In this document: positions 14,775 to 23,007 of the stretch, one piece after another
Layout: each line of letters begins with the position of its first letter
How positions within the stretch are numbered: position 1 is the stretch's first letter
Source: Planctomycetaceae bacterium
GTDB lineage: Bacteria; Planctomycetota; Planctomycetia; Pirellulales; Thermoguttaceae
Assembly: GCA_015062085.1 (NCBI GenBank)
Contig: SUVI01000042.1
Location: forward strand, 1 to 23,807
Direction of reading: 5' to 3'
DNA: 23,807 nucleotides
The notes under the pieces: generated by a model
The model's input: only the letters and a program-made list of their open reading frames with translations
Database searches by the model: none
What the model was told of the DNA's origin: nothing
Position numbers and translations under genes: made by a program

Positions 14775-14815
14775 CTGCAAAGGTCACTAAAATGACCTTT
14801 GCAGTTTTGATATTT
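14775..14815 (+). terminator. Rho-independent terminator of the phosphotransferase gene
   Basis: CTGCAAAGGTCA (14775-14786) and TGACCTTTGCAG (14793-14804) form a perfect 12-bp stem with loop CTAAAA, followed by TTTTGATATTT. It lies 22 bases after the stop. The opposite strand has no T-tract, so the converging kinase gene is not clearly served by it. Confidence 0.9.
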
Positions 14816-14899
14816 GGCGATACTGCGCGACACGCATTCGCCGGAAGTAAAAGCTATGAATGCGCGCAGGGGCGGGATGGTCCGCACTCCAAAGGAGGT

Positions 14900-17800
14900 T
14901 TACTCCTTGACCGCTTGGAATTTGTGCCCATTGCTTTTGGCGTATTCTTCCGCCTTGGACCCTTTCGGGGCGTAGATCGTGAGATTTCGAGCTGTACAAA
15001 AACACCAGCCGCCGATTTCTGTCACACTTGCCGGAATATGTGCCTCGGTGAGTTGCCAGTTGTGTTCAAATGTACCCAAGCCGATAGACTTGCATCCTTC
15101 CGGAAATGTAATGGAGGTAATCTTGGTATTGCAAAACGCATATGGATAAATATGAGTTACTCCTTTGGGGAGGGTATATTCTCCTAGTTTACACGCGGGG
15201 CAGCGAATCAGTCCTTTCCCATCTGCGGTGAATAGAACACCGTCCACGCTCTTGAAATGCGGATTGTCTTTTGCAAGGTCGATTACTGCCAGTTTGGGAT
15301 TTCCCTGACTATTCCCTGCTCTGAATGTATCACTCTTAATTTCTTTTAGACTTGCGGGGAGGCGGAGATAGGTCAGATGGGGATTGTCGCCAAATAGATG
15401 ATTTTCCAGTTGTTTTACACCTTCCGGAATGATGATGGAAGTTGCTCCGGACTTCCAAAAAGCTCCCCATCCAATCGCAACCGTACCTTCCGGAATCCGG
15501 TATTCACCAGTTTTAGCGCAGGGGTATTGGATGAGTTTCTTTTCTTTCGACGCAAAAAGAACACCGTCGATCGAGTGATAGTGTTCGTTCCCTTCTTCGA
15601 CGATAATTTCGGTAAGTTGTGTACTGCCACTGAATGGTTCCTGGTGACCAGAGAATTTCGAGACACTTGCAGGAATCGTTACTGAAATGAGAGAAGTGCA
15701 CGCATGAAAAGCTGTATGGGCTACCTCTACGGTTCCCTGCGGGATCTTGTATTCTCCGGTCTTGTTTCGAGGGCAGAAGATCAGTCTTTTTCCGTCTTTG
15801 GAAAACAGAACACCGTCTACCAGTTTAAAATGGGAATGATTTTTGGAGATATTGATCTCTTTTAGAATGTTACATCCCGTAAATACACTTTCTCCAATGA
15901 ATTCCAGACTATCCGGGAGAGTGAGAGACGTAAGTGCATACGCACCAATGAACGCATTATTTTCAATTCGGGTCACACCTTCAGGAATTTCGAGAGAAGA
16001 AACATGGGCATTACTAAAAGCTGGCGGAATCGATTTGAGTTTATTCGGAAGCTGGATGGATTTCAAGTGCCAGCATTCATTGAACATCGACTCTCCCAGT
16101 TTTTCTAAATCTTTAGGTAATGTTACTGTTTGCAGTTTTTCGCATCGAGAGAAACACCATCCTCCAATACTCTTCACACTGTCTGGAATATGAATTTCCT
16201 GCAGTTTTTTACATGTATCAAAGCAATATCCTCCAATACTCTTCACACCATCCGGGATATGGAGTTTCTCCAGTTCGGTACAGTGGGAAAACGCGCCTGC
16301 TCCGAGGCTTTCGACGCTGTTGGGGATCTCGATGTCGGTGAGGGCGAAGCAGTTGTGGAACGTGTCTTTTTCGATGGCTTGCAGGTTTCCGGGGAGTTTT
16401 ACGGAGGTGAGGTTCGTGCAGTCGCTGAATGCGTACGTTCCGATGCTCGTGACGGAATCCGGGATGGTGACAGTGCGGAGGACGGTGCAGTTACGGAATG
16501 CGTCATTTCCGATCCGGGTCACGCCTTCGGGGACCTGGACATTCGGGACGGAACCGATGTATTTCGTGATCTCGCAGGCTGTTTCTGTGAGCGTGTACTC
16601 GAATTTCCCTCTCAATGCGCTTTCCAGCGGGGAAAGATACTGCATTTCCGGGTCAGGCTCCGCGGTAAGCACGACACGGAAACCGAGATTGTTCTCTCTG
16701 GCGCCGGGCCAGTGACTGTGTCTCGACGCAGAACGGCAGTAGGCCATGCTGTCGTACCACCCCCCTCCGCGGCAGGTGCGGTCGGACTTTTCGCCGGAGT
16801 TTGCGTTTTCGTAATTTGGGGAATACCAGTCGGCACACCACTCCCACACATTGCCGTGCATGTCGTAGAGTCCCCAGTCGTTCGGAGCTTTCATCGCGAC
16901 GGTGTACGGTTTGTCTTTCGTGTGATCCAGACCGTAGATCGCCATGGAATCGACAAATCCGGCAAAAGGGTCCGGCGTTCCGGCCCGGCAGGCGTACTCC
17001 CACTGCGCCTCGGTGGGGAGCGAGACGTTTTCGTTGATGAATTTGGAGAGTTTCAGACAGAACTGCCGGCAGTCGTCCCAATTGACGTGGTAGACCGGCA
17101 AATTCTCGCCGACACCGTTGACTCCGAGTTCTCCGGACTGTTCCTGCTGGGTCTTCCCCATGACGGATTCCCAGAGAGCCTGCGTGACCTCCGTATCGAG
17201 GATCCAGAACCCCTTCTCGATGACGACTTTGTGCCGGGGGCCTTCGTCGCTGTCTCTTCCGATCTCGACATCGAGGCTTCCCATCTGGAATTTGCCCGGC
17301 GGACACCAACGGAACGTGTATTCGCGCCCGCCGATGAGCTTGACCATTTTCTCTCCGGCTTTGCGTACGATCTCCGGCTCTTTCGGAGTCTCCTTCGGCT
17401 CATTGACAGAAATAGGCGGAAGGGGAGCGGGAGTGCTGATCTCAGGAGTTTCCCCGTCTCCGCTCATGAAGAGACAGAGACAGACGAGCAGGAAGAACAC
17501 CCCTCCGGCACCCGCCCAATGGTAGGGTCTTTCCTGTACCTGGGTCTGGAGCGTGCGGAAAGATCTTGCCAGTATTTGGATGAGTTGATCCATCGAGGCC
17601 TTCGAGATCTTTTTCTTTTGATCCGAGACCGGGATCGGTTTCAGAGGAGTGACCAGCGCGTCGATGAACTCGGTACAGGTGGAGAATCTGTTTTTCGGCT
17701 CTGTGGAAAGAGCTTTCGTGAGAGCCGCATTGACGTGTATGGGAAAATTGGGATTTTCGGGCCGAAGCGTGGTCTTTTCCATCGTGATCTGGATGACGTT

Positions 17801-18622
17801 CTTGCCCGCGAAGGGGAGTTTTCCGTTCAGGAGTTCAAAAACGATCATCGCCAAAGCATATTGGTCCGCGCGACCGTCCTGTTTTTCGCCCTTCATCTGT
17901 TCCGGCGCCATATACAGCGGCGTGCCTGAGGTCGAGTGCGCCATCGTGTCGGTTCGACTGTATGTCATGGTCGTGCTTCCGGCATTTTCCGGACGAATGC
18001 GCGCGGCGATCCCAAAGTCGATGAGTACCGGAGTCCACATTTTTCGGGATTTGATGAACATGATGTTCTGCGGCTTGACATCCCGATGGAGTATCCCCAT
18101 CTTGTGCGCGTGATCCAGAGCGAACGCGATAGGACGAAGGATCTTTACGATGTTTTCTGCCGTCAGACCGCAGTCCTGGTTCGGACGATGCTTGAATCTG
18201 TCGGCAAGCGTTCCGCCGTCTGCGTATTTCATGACGAGAAAGTCGCCATAGTACGGATCTGAGTAACGTCCGAGAAGCGGGCAGATATTCGAGTGATTCA
18301 GGTTTTTCGTGAGGTCGAAGACACGCTGAACTTCACGAAGCGCCTCGGCGTTTCCGCGCAGTTCGCGGCTCAAAAGTTTAAGCACGACCTGCTGACTGAC
18401 TTTTCCGTTGACCATTTCATTGGCCAGCCAGGTCTGCCCCATGCCGCCTTCGCCAAGTTTTCGGATCAGACGGTAATTCTGGTAGGGACCAAAATCATAG
18501 CCTGCACGAAGCTGGGCAAATTGCGTCATGTCGTAGTTGACGATCTCTGGAAGCAGGGTGTCCAGTGAATTCTGACTGCTGTTTTCTGTGTCAAAATTCA
18601 AGGAAGGGGAAACGCTACTCAT
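14900..18622 (-). CDS. Membrane Ser/Thr protein kinase fused to an FGE-fold domain and BspA-type leucine-rich repeats
   Basis: The 1240 residues read: a cytoplasmic Hanks-type kinase (about 50-323), with P-loop GEGGMG (57-62), Lys82, Glu97, HRDVKPQN (179-186), DFG (202-204) and APE (239-241), all intact. A juxtamembrane segment leads to one membrane helix (369-386) and a Pro-rich linker. An FGE/SUMF1-type domain follows (about 426-653), with CPPGKFQMGS, DTEVTQALWE, LPTEAQWEYACRAG, MHGNVWEWCADWY and NNLGFRV. About 20 LRR_5 (BspA-type) repeats of roughly 23 residues end the protein (about 695-1215), with IPDSVTSIG-type phrases. The FGE cysteine pair is absent (GGGWYDSMAYCRSASR), so this domain probably binds rather than converts formylglycine. 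A plausible role is an outside-sensing receptor kinase. The ATG has no Shine-Dalgarno; a promoter lies upstream. Confidence 0.95.
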   Translation of the reverse strand: MSSVSPSLNFDTENSSQNSLDTLLPEIVNYDMTQFAQLRAGYDFGPYQNYRLIRKLGEGGMGQTWLANEMVNGKVSQQVVLKLLSRELRGNAEALREVQRVFDLTKNLNHSNICPLLGRYSDPYYGDFLVMKYADGGTLADRFKHRPNQDCGLTAENIVKILRPIAFALDHAHKMGILHRDVKPQNIMFIKSRKMWTPVLIDFGIAARIRPENAGSTTMTYSRTDTMAHSTSGTPLYMAPEQMKGEKQDGRADQYALAMIVFELLNGKLPFAGKNVIQITMEKTTLRPENPNFPIHVNAALTKALSTEPKNRFSTCTEFIDALVTPLKPIPVSDQKKKISKASMDQLIQILARSFRTLQTQVQERPYHWAGAGGVFFLLVCLCLFMSGDGETPEISTPAPLPPISVNEPKETPKEPEIVRKAGEKMVKLIGGREYTFRWCPPGKFQMGSLDVEIGRDSDEGPRHKVVIEKGFWILDTEVTQALWESVMGKTQQEQSGELGVNGVGENLPVYHVNWDDCRQFCLKLSKFINENVSLPTEAQWEYACRAGTPDPFAGFVDSMAIYGLDHTKDKPYTVAMKAPNDWGLYDMHGNVWEWCADWYSPNYENANSGEKSDRTCRGGGWYDSMAYCRSASRHSHWPGARENNLGFRVVLTAEPDPEMQYLSPLESALRGKFEYTLTETACEITKYIGSVPNVQVPEGVTRIGNDAFRNCTVLRTVTIPDSVTSIGTYAFSDCTNLTSVKLPGNLQAIEKDTFHNCFALTDIEIPNSVESLGAGAFSHCTELEKLHIPDGVKSIGGYCFDTCKKLQEIHIPDSVKSIGGWCFSRCEKLQTVTLPKDLEKLGESMFNECWHLKSIQLPNKLKSIPPAFSNAHVSSLEIPEGVTRIENNAFIGAYALTSLTLPDSLEFIGESVFTGCNILKEINISKNHSHFKLVDGVLFSKDGKRLIFCPRNKTGEYKIPQGTVEVAHTAFHACTSLISVTIPASVSKFSGHQEPFSGSTQLTEIIVEEGNEHYHSIDGVLFASKEKKLIQYPCAKTGEYRIPEGTVAIGWGAFWKSGATSIIIPEGVKQLENHLFGDNPHLTYLRLPASLKEIKSDTFRAGNSQGNPKLAVIDLAKDNPHFKSVDGVLFTADGKGLIRCPACKLGEYTLPKGVTHIYPYAFCNTKITSITFPEGCKSIGLGTFEHNWQLTEAHIPASVTEIGGWCFCTARNLTIYAPKGSKAEEYAKSNGHKFQAVKE
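16159..16248. repeat. Near-identical tandem LRR-coding units
   Basis: The 21-base segment starting ATCCTCCAATACTCTTCAC occurs identically at 16159-16179 and 16228-16248, exactly 69 bases (23 codons) apart. It encodes the KSIGG part of adjacent leucine-rich repeats. Identity at the DNA level, where other units have diverged, points to a recent unit duplication. Confidence 0.85.
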
Positions 18623-18673
18623 TGGGTTTGTTTTCAGTAAAAAGGGAAAATTTGAAAAAGGCGATATATTTTG

Positions 18674-18701
18674 ATTTTAGCAAAAATCAAGAAAATTTCA
18701 A
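18674..18701 (-). promoter_or_regulatory. Promoter of the kinase gene
   Basis: On the minus strand TTGAAA (18696-18701) and TAAAAT (18674-18679) are 16 bases apart. The predicted leader to the ATG at 18622 is about 45 bases. It lies just after the hemL terminator, so the kinase gene is probably its own transcription unit. Confidence 0.65.
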
Positions 18702-18759
18702 GAGGGAAATCGCTGAATTTTAAACGATTTTGAGTCCTTTTGCAATTTTAGTGCGTCCA

Positions 18760-18794
18760 ATGAAAAGAGACCGCCCGGATATGGAACGGTCTCT
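18760..18794 (-). terminator. Rho-independent terminator of hemL
   Basis: On the minus strand AGAGACCG (18787-18794) pairs with CGGTCTCT (18766-18773), followed by a short TTTTCATT tract. It begins 20 bases past the hemL stop at 18814. Confidence 0.8.
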
Positions 18795-18813
18795 CCAGGT
18801 TTTGGCTGAGGAA

Positions 18814-20112
18814 CTATGCTTCCTGCGCCAGTTCGGCAAACGCTTTGCCTGCTGCGTCGATCGTGTAGGCGATCTCTTCTTCCGTGTGGGCCGCAGAGAG
18901 GAACATTGCCTCGAACTGACTGCACGGGAAGTAGATGCCTTGATGGATCATTTTCCAGAAATACTTCGCGAAACGCTGCGTGTCCGACTTCGCCGCGGAA
19001 TTCCAGTCAGTCACGGGACCATTCTGGAAGAAGAACGTGAGCATCGCGCCGACACGGTTGGCGCAAAGCGGGATGCCGTGCTTTTTTGCGGCCGCCAAGA
19101 TCCCATTTTCAAGCTGGGAGCTGATTTTTTCAAGATATGCGTACGGATCCGTTTCACGGAGCGTTTCAAGCGTCGCGATCCCCGCGGTCATGGCGAGCGG
19201 ATTGCCGCTGAGAGTTCCTGCTTGGTAGACTTTTCCTGCCGGGAGAACGTTCTGCATGATCTCCTTTCGTCCGCCGTACGCACCGACGGGAAGTCCGCCG
19301 CCGATGATCTTTCCAAAGGTCGTGAGGTCCGGGCGGAGGCCAAGGATCGACTGGGCACCGGCATAAGCGACACGGAAGCCCGTCATGACTTCGTCGCAGA
19401 TCAGGAGCGTTCCGTACTCCTCGCGGACACGCATCAAAGCTTCGCAGAATTCTTTGGTCATGCGCACGCATCCCATGTTTCCGACGACGGGTTCAAAGAT
19501 GACGCACGCGATCTCGGAGCCGCAGCGGGAGAACATTTCGAGGAGTCCGTCTGCGTCATTGTACTGCAGGACGATCGTGTCGCGGGAAGTTCCTTCCGTG
19601 ACGCCGGGAGAATTTGGAACGCTGAACGTCGCGGCAGCTGAGCCGGCTGCGACGAGGAGAGAATCGGCGTGGCCGTGGTAGTTTCCGGCAAATTTCACGA
19701 TCTTGTCGCGTCCAGTGGCTCCGCGGGCAAGGCGGATGGCACTCATCGTCGCTTCCGTTCCGGAGTTTACGAAACGGACCATTTCGACCGAACTGACGGC
19801 ATCGATGACTAAGCGTGCGAGACGCGATTCCAAGACGGTCGGCGCTCCGAAACTCGTTCCGGTATGGAGGACCTTTTCGAGTGCTGCGAGGACTTTGGGG
19901 TGGCCGTGACCGAGGATCATGGGGCCCCAAGAACCAACGTAGTCGATGTAGCGGTTCCCGTCAACGTCGGTCAGATGCGCACCTTCCGCACTTTCGATGA
20001 AAATGGGATTTCCGCCGACTGCGCCAAATGCGCGTGCTGGGCTGTTCACACCTCCGGGAAGGAGTTCAACGGCTTCGGAAAATGCTTTTTGGCTTTTGGT
20101 AAGATTTAACAT
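18814..20112 (-). CDS. hemL: Glutamate-1-semialdehyde 2,1-aminomutase
   Basis: HemL converts glutamate-1-semialdehyde to 5-aminolevulinate, the second committed step of the C5 route to haem. The 432-residue length fits. This is a fold-type I PLP enzyme with LPGGVNSPARAF (18-29), GHGHPKV (68-74), the phosphate-binding NSGTEA (116-121), KFAGNYHGHAD (140-150), ICDEVMTGFR (238-247) and the PLP lysine Lys268 in TFGKIIGGGLPVGAYGG. The distinctive NSPARAF and VMTGFR wording separates HemL from general class III aminotransferases. No Shine-Dalgarno is evident before the ATG, which follows TAAAATC closely. It lies between the terminator of the DUF1573 gene and its own terminator. Confidence 0.97.
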   Translation of the reverse strand: MLNLTKSQKAFSEAVELLPGGVNSPARAFGAVGGNPIFIESAEGAHLTDVDGNRYIDYVGSWGPMILGHGHPKVLAALEKVLHTGTSFGAPTVLESRLARLVIDAVSSVEMVRFVNSGTEATMSAIRLARGATGRDKIVKFAGNYHGHADSLLVAAGSAAATFSVPNSPGVTEGTSRDTIVLQYNDADGLLEMFSRCGSEIACVIFEPVVGNMGCVRMTKEFCEALMRVREEYGTLLICDEVMTGFRVAYAGAQSILGLRPDLTTFGKIIGGGLPVGAYGGRKEIMQNVLPAGKVYQAGTLSGNPLAMTAGIATLETLRETDPYAYLEKISSQLENGILAAAKKHGIPLCANRVGAMLTFFFQNGPVTDWNSAAKSDTQRFAKYFWKMIHQGIYFPCSQFEAMFLSAAHTEEEIAYTIDAAGKAFAELAQEA

Positions 20113-20141
20113 GATTTTACGGTGAAAGGAAATGGTGAAAT

Positions 20142-20187
20142 GGAAAAAGTCAGGCTCACGTCTTTTTTTGGTGAAAACGTGAGCCTG
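20142..20187 (-). terminator. Rho-independent terminator of the DUF1573 gene
   Basis: On the minus strand CAGGCTCACGT (20177-20187) pairs perfectly with ACGTGAGCCTG (20151-20161), followed by ACTTTTTCC. It sits 10 bases past the stop at 20198 and immediately before hemL, so hemL must be started in the roughly 30 bases left or by read-through. Confidence 0.9.
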
Positions 20188-20197
20188 GAAAACGGAT

Positions 20198-22480
20198 CTA
20201 GATCTTACGTTTCAGGAGGTTTCTGCCGATCGGCTGAACGCTTTCATTTGGCCGGGTTTCGGTCGTTTCCGATGTGCCGGGTGCTGTTTCCGGAGCCAGT
20301 TCTTCTGATTCCTGGAAGAGTGATTCAAGGTCGTCCAACTCTTCGGCGGGGCGGGGCGGGGCATCTTCTGCTTCCTGGACTGGAGCTGGATCTTGGGGCG
20401 CCGGCATTTCCTCTTCATCGGCAGGGATCTTCTCTTCCTCAACTTGCCGGGCTGGCTCTTCCGGATTTTCCGGTTTGTCCGCATTTTCAGAGTCTGCCGC
20501 ATTTTCAGTATCTGCGGGGCCTTCGTCCGGAAGTTCATCCAGACCGTCGATCGGCAGCGGCTGATCCGGAACATTTTCAGTTTCCTGCATCGGAGACTTT
20601 TCCTCCGGAAGTTCCGGAAGTTTCTCTTCGCCAGCCTCAGGTCCTGCTGATTCCTGTGCGTCGGTATCTTCAAGCCCGTCAAGTCCCTCAAGACTGTCAT
20701 CAAGGTCGAGCGGGAGTGCCTCTTGAGCCTCTTTGTTCTGCACAGCTGCATCCGCGTTCTGTTCGTCAAGCGCCGGGAGTGCAGGAATTTCTTCCTGTGG
20801 ATCTGCCTCATTTTCGGGAATGTCTATCCCGAGGCCATTTTCGATGGGAGCTGCCGAGTCTGTCTCTGCCTCTTCATTCGGGACGGTATCGTCGATCATT
20901 TCGTCGAGGCTGAGCGGTGCATCGCTTTCTTGTGAGTCTGCCGCAGGGGCTGATTCCTGACTGACGTTCCGTTCATCCGCAGGAGCGGAGCCGTCTGCCG
21001 GTGCAGCTGCTTCTGCATTTTCCAATTCCGGAAGATCCAAAAGTTCGACGCTGTCGGAGTCGAGGGGGCCTTCATCTTTCACGTCTTTTTCTTCTGGCTG
21101 GGCTGCTCCAAAATCGAGAACTTCGTCATCTTTAGGGACGGCCGGATCTTCAATCGGCATTTCTCCAAGCCCATCGTGTGTTTCCGGCCCATCGGTTTCT
21201 TCTGGGACTGGGAGCGGGGCAAGTCCGAGTTCGGCGTCCGTTTTCTGTGTCATTTCGGCATCGGCTGGAGCTTCGTTTTCTTTGGCCTCCTCGTCAAAAA
21301 GTGGTTCACTATCGGGGAGCACATCTGCCTCTGGAACCGCTGCTTCAGGAGTTACTTCAGGAGCGGCTTCAGGAAGTATTTCTTCCGGTCCTTCAGATAC
21401 TCCCGCAGGAGCCGGTTCAGGAGCCGGTTCGGGAGCCGGTTCGGGAGCCGGTTCGGGAGCCGGTTCGGGAGTCGGTTCAGGAGTCGGTTCGGGAGCCGGT
21501 TCAGGAGCCGGAGTGACTCTTCCGCTGAATTGGACCTGTGTGCTCATTCCGCCTTCCAAGTCGGTAAATACAGTGATCTCGCCAGTGAAATCTCCGACTT
21601 CGTTTCCGTGGTAAGTGAGTTTGATCGGGTGGATCTTTCGGGCGTCCCGTTGGATGGAGGCTGCGATATTACGGCTTTCAGACGTGATGTCGGTGATCTT
21701 AAATGGTTCTGCGCCCTGAATGACGAGCGTTTTTTCGACCGATGCGCCTTCCTCTACGATATTGAACGCGAGCGGCGACGGACTTGCACTAAGTGTCTGT
21801 TTCACACGCCCCTGAACGCGGACGGGAACTCTTTGAGAGCGCGGATCGTAGTCGTTCGTGATCACTTCCAGAATTTCTGAAAACGGTCCCGGAGGTGCAT
21901 TTTCCTTCAGTCGGACCACCATCGTGTAGAACGAGGAATAGTTGGGATGCTTTTTCAGTTCAACACTCAGGAATTTGCATTCGCTCTGAACGTCGCGGAT
22001 CTGCCAGCCCTGATTGACACTGTTGATATTCACAGATACCGCAGGGTTGGTTTTGGGGTCTACAGAACCAAAGTAAACGATGCCGGGGTTTACCGTGACG
22101 TCGTTTCGTATGTAGACGTAGGAGTGCAGCTGCATCTCGGTACGGTACGGACGGGCGAAACGCACGGTGATCGTCGCATTTTTGGTTCCGGTGAAGTTCT
22201 GTGTGTTGACGCTGATGTGGATCTTCCCCTTCTCTCCGGTTTTGATGGGACCGCGGGGACCAAATGAGGGCGTCGTGCACTGGCAGGAGGAGGTGACGGA
22301 CTCGATGACGACGTCTTCGACAAAAATATTGGTGAACTCAAAATCAAATTCGGTTTTGGTCCCTTTGACGACTGTGCCGAAATTGTGTGACGTCGTCTGA
22401 AACATGTCGACCGGGAAATTGGTGCCTGCTCCATGGAGCATTCCAAGCATCATCATCCACGAAAGTACTATCGATTGCAT
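20198..22480 (-). CDS. Secreted DUF1573 (ASH/PapD-like) protein with Pro-Glu repeat and long acidic tail
   Basis: From the ATG at 22480 the protein has 760 residues. A hydrophobic leader (about 1-20) precedes a DUF1573 domain (about 25-110: HNFGTVVKGTKTEFDFEFTN, SSCQCTTPSF) and two further Ig-like beta domains (to about 322). Then come PAPEPAPEPTPEP repeats (about 324-358), and about 400 residues of acidic, Pro/Ala-rich low complexity ending in a basic RNLLKRKI. DUF1573 proteins are extracytoplasmic and probably structural or binding; no enzyme activity is known to me. The start is uncertain: an in-frame TTG at 22540 adds residues with the Arg/Lys a signal peptide n-region normally has, while the ATG has only GGATGG nearby. 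It appears monocistronic, with a structured leader and its own terminator. Confidence 0.88.
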   Translation of the reverse strand: MQSIVLSWMMMLGMLHGAGTNFPVDMFQTTSHNFGTVVKGTKTEFDFEFTNIFVEDVVIESVTSSCQCTTPSFGPRGPIKTGEKGKIHISVNTQNFTGTKNATITVRFARPYRTEMQLHSYVYIRNDVTVNPGIVYFGSVDPKTNPAVSVNINSVNQGWQIRDVQSECKFLSVELKKHPNYSSFYTMVVRLKENAPPGPFSEILEVITNDYDPRSQRVPVRVQGRVKQTLSASPSPLAFNIVEEGASVEKTLVIQGAEPFKITDITSESRNIAASIQRDARKIHPIKLTYHGNEVGDFTGEITVFTDLEGGMSTQVQFSGRVTPAPEPAPEPTPEPTPEPAPEPAPEPAPEPAPEPAPAGVSEGPEEILPEAAPEVTPEAAVPEADVLPDSEPLFDEEAKENEAPADAEMTQKTDAELGLAPLPVPEETDGPETHDGLGEMPIEDPAVPKDDEVLDFGAAQPEEKDVKDEGPLDSDSVELLDLPELENAEAAAPADGSAPADERNVSQESAPAADSQESDAPLSLDEMIDDTVPNEEAETDSAAPIENGLGIDIPENEADPQEEIPALPALDEQNADAAVQNKEAQEALPLDLDDSLEGLDGLEDTDAQESAGPEAGEEKLPELPEEKSPMQETENVPDQPLPIDGLDELPDEGPADTENAADSENADKPENPEEPARQVEEEKIPADEEEMPAPQDPAPVQEAEDAPPRPAEELDDLESLFQESEELAPETAPGTSETTETRPNESVQPIGRNLLKRKI
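21414..21513. repeat. 12-bp coding repeat (Pro-Glu-Pro-Ala/Thr)
   Basis: GGAGCCGGTTCG-type units of 12 bases repeat about eight times within the DUF1573 gene, with GCC/GTC and TCG/TCA variants. They encode PEPA or PEPT on the minus strand. Such Pro-Glu stretches are stiff, extended spacers, comparable to those in TonB, and here separate the folded beta domains from the acidic tail. Confidence 0.9.
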
Positions 22481-22717
22481 TTTTCCATCCAGTTTACGTT
22501 CAAGTAAAGATCCGGATCTGCACAGGTCCGGAAAGTTCAATTTCTTCTCATCTGATCGGAAGATCCAAAAGGGTCAGGACGATCAGACTACTATCCATTT
22601 TTAAACTATCGACAAATACAGGCTGAAAAATCATCAAAACCGGTTTAATTATTAAAATTTTGTTCAAAAGATAAAAAGTTTCCATCTCCCCCAATTCCCT
22701 TTTTTGTTAATTTAGGG

Positions 22718-22723
22718 TATAAT
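22718..22723 (+). promoter_or_regulatory. -10 element for the last gene
   Basis: A perfect TATAAT within GGGTATAATAGAG. The hexamer 17 bases upstream (TTCCCT) is a poor -35. If used, it gives the downstream gene a leader of nearly 280 bases that contains a hairpin and short repeats. Confidence 0.5.
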
Positions 22724-22866
22724 AGAGTGAAGATAAAGAAATTAAACGTCTGTACCGACGAAATAGATGCGCTGAGAAGTGAAGGTTTGCGCGTCTATGA
22801 GATCGTCAGGTCTTCCGAATGGAGATTTTGGGGAATTTTTCCAGGATCTGGCTTTTGATTTCATTT

Positions 22867-22900
22867 TGTCTTTCGAAATTTTGAAGACGTTCGAAAGACA
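22867..22900 (+). other. Perfect hairpin in the leader of the last gene
   Basis: TGTCTTTCGAA (22867-22877) and TTCGAAAGACA (22890-22900) form an 11-bp perfect stem with a 12-base loop. A T-run (ATTTTTTATTTT) begins about 20 bases later, too far for a standard terminator. It could be an attenuator-like or operator site. Confidence 0.65.
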
Positions 22901-22910
22901 CTGTGTCGTT

Positions 22911-22976
22911 TAGGACGAAAATTTTTTATTTTGATGGATTTTTATTCAGGACGAAAAAGTTTTTTAGGACGCAAAA
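22911..22976 (+). repeat. Short repeat AGGACG(A/C)AAAA at 18-base spacing
   Basis: TAGGACGAAAA (22911), CAGGACGAAAA (22947) and TAGGACGCAAAA (22965) are spaced 36 and 18 bases apart, as in a decayed 18-bp tandem repeat with one lost unit. It lies 30 to 95 bases before the ATG at 23008 and would be in the mRNA leader. Confidence 0.65.
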
Positions 22977-23007
22977 ACTGGATTTTATTTTTTTCAGGGG
23001 CATTACG

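Larger units (their letters stand above)
22481..23007. other. Divergent regulatory region between the DUF1573 gene and the last gene
   Basis: This 527-base gap has no confident gene. Toward the DUF1573 gene it holds two hairpins: CCGGATCT (22512-22519) with AGGTCCGG (22524-22531), and TCTGATCG (22551-22558) with CGATCAGA (22580-22587). The centre is AT-rich. Toward the last gene it holds TATAAT (22718-22723), a 44-codon GTG frame (22727-22858), an 11-bp hairpin (22867-22900) and an 18-base-spaced repeat (22911-22976). Confidence 0.6.

Noticed and set aside
16740..17300. Formylglycine-generating enzyme activity for the FGE-fold domain
   Set aside because: The cysteine pair required for sulfatase activation is absent, and the domain sits in a receptor-like kinase, so it is described as a binding fold only.
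16130..17929. Plus-strand open frame of 599 codons
   Set aside because: It is antisense to the kinase/FGE/LRR gene, has biased Arg/Val/Gly/Phe composition and no domain, and depends on the GC-rich codon pattern of the real gene.
20122..20913. Plus-strand open frame of 263 codons
   Set aside because: It is antisense to the acidic tail of the DUF1573 gene and begins inside that gene's terminator. Its composition is Pro/Leu/Arg-rich without structure.
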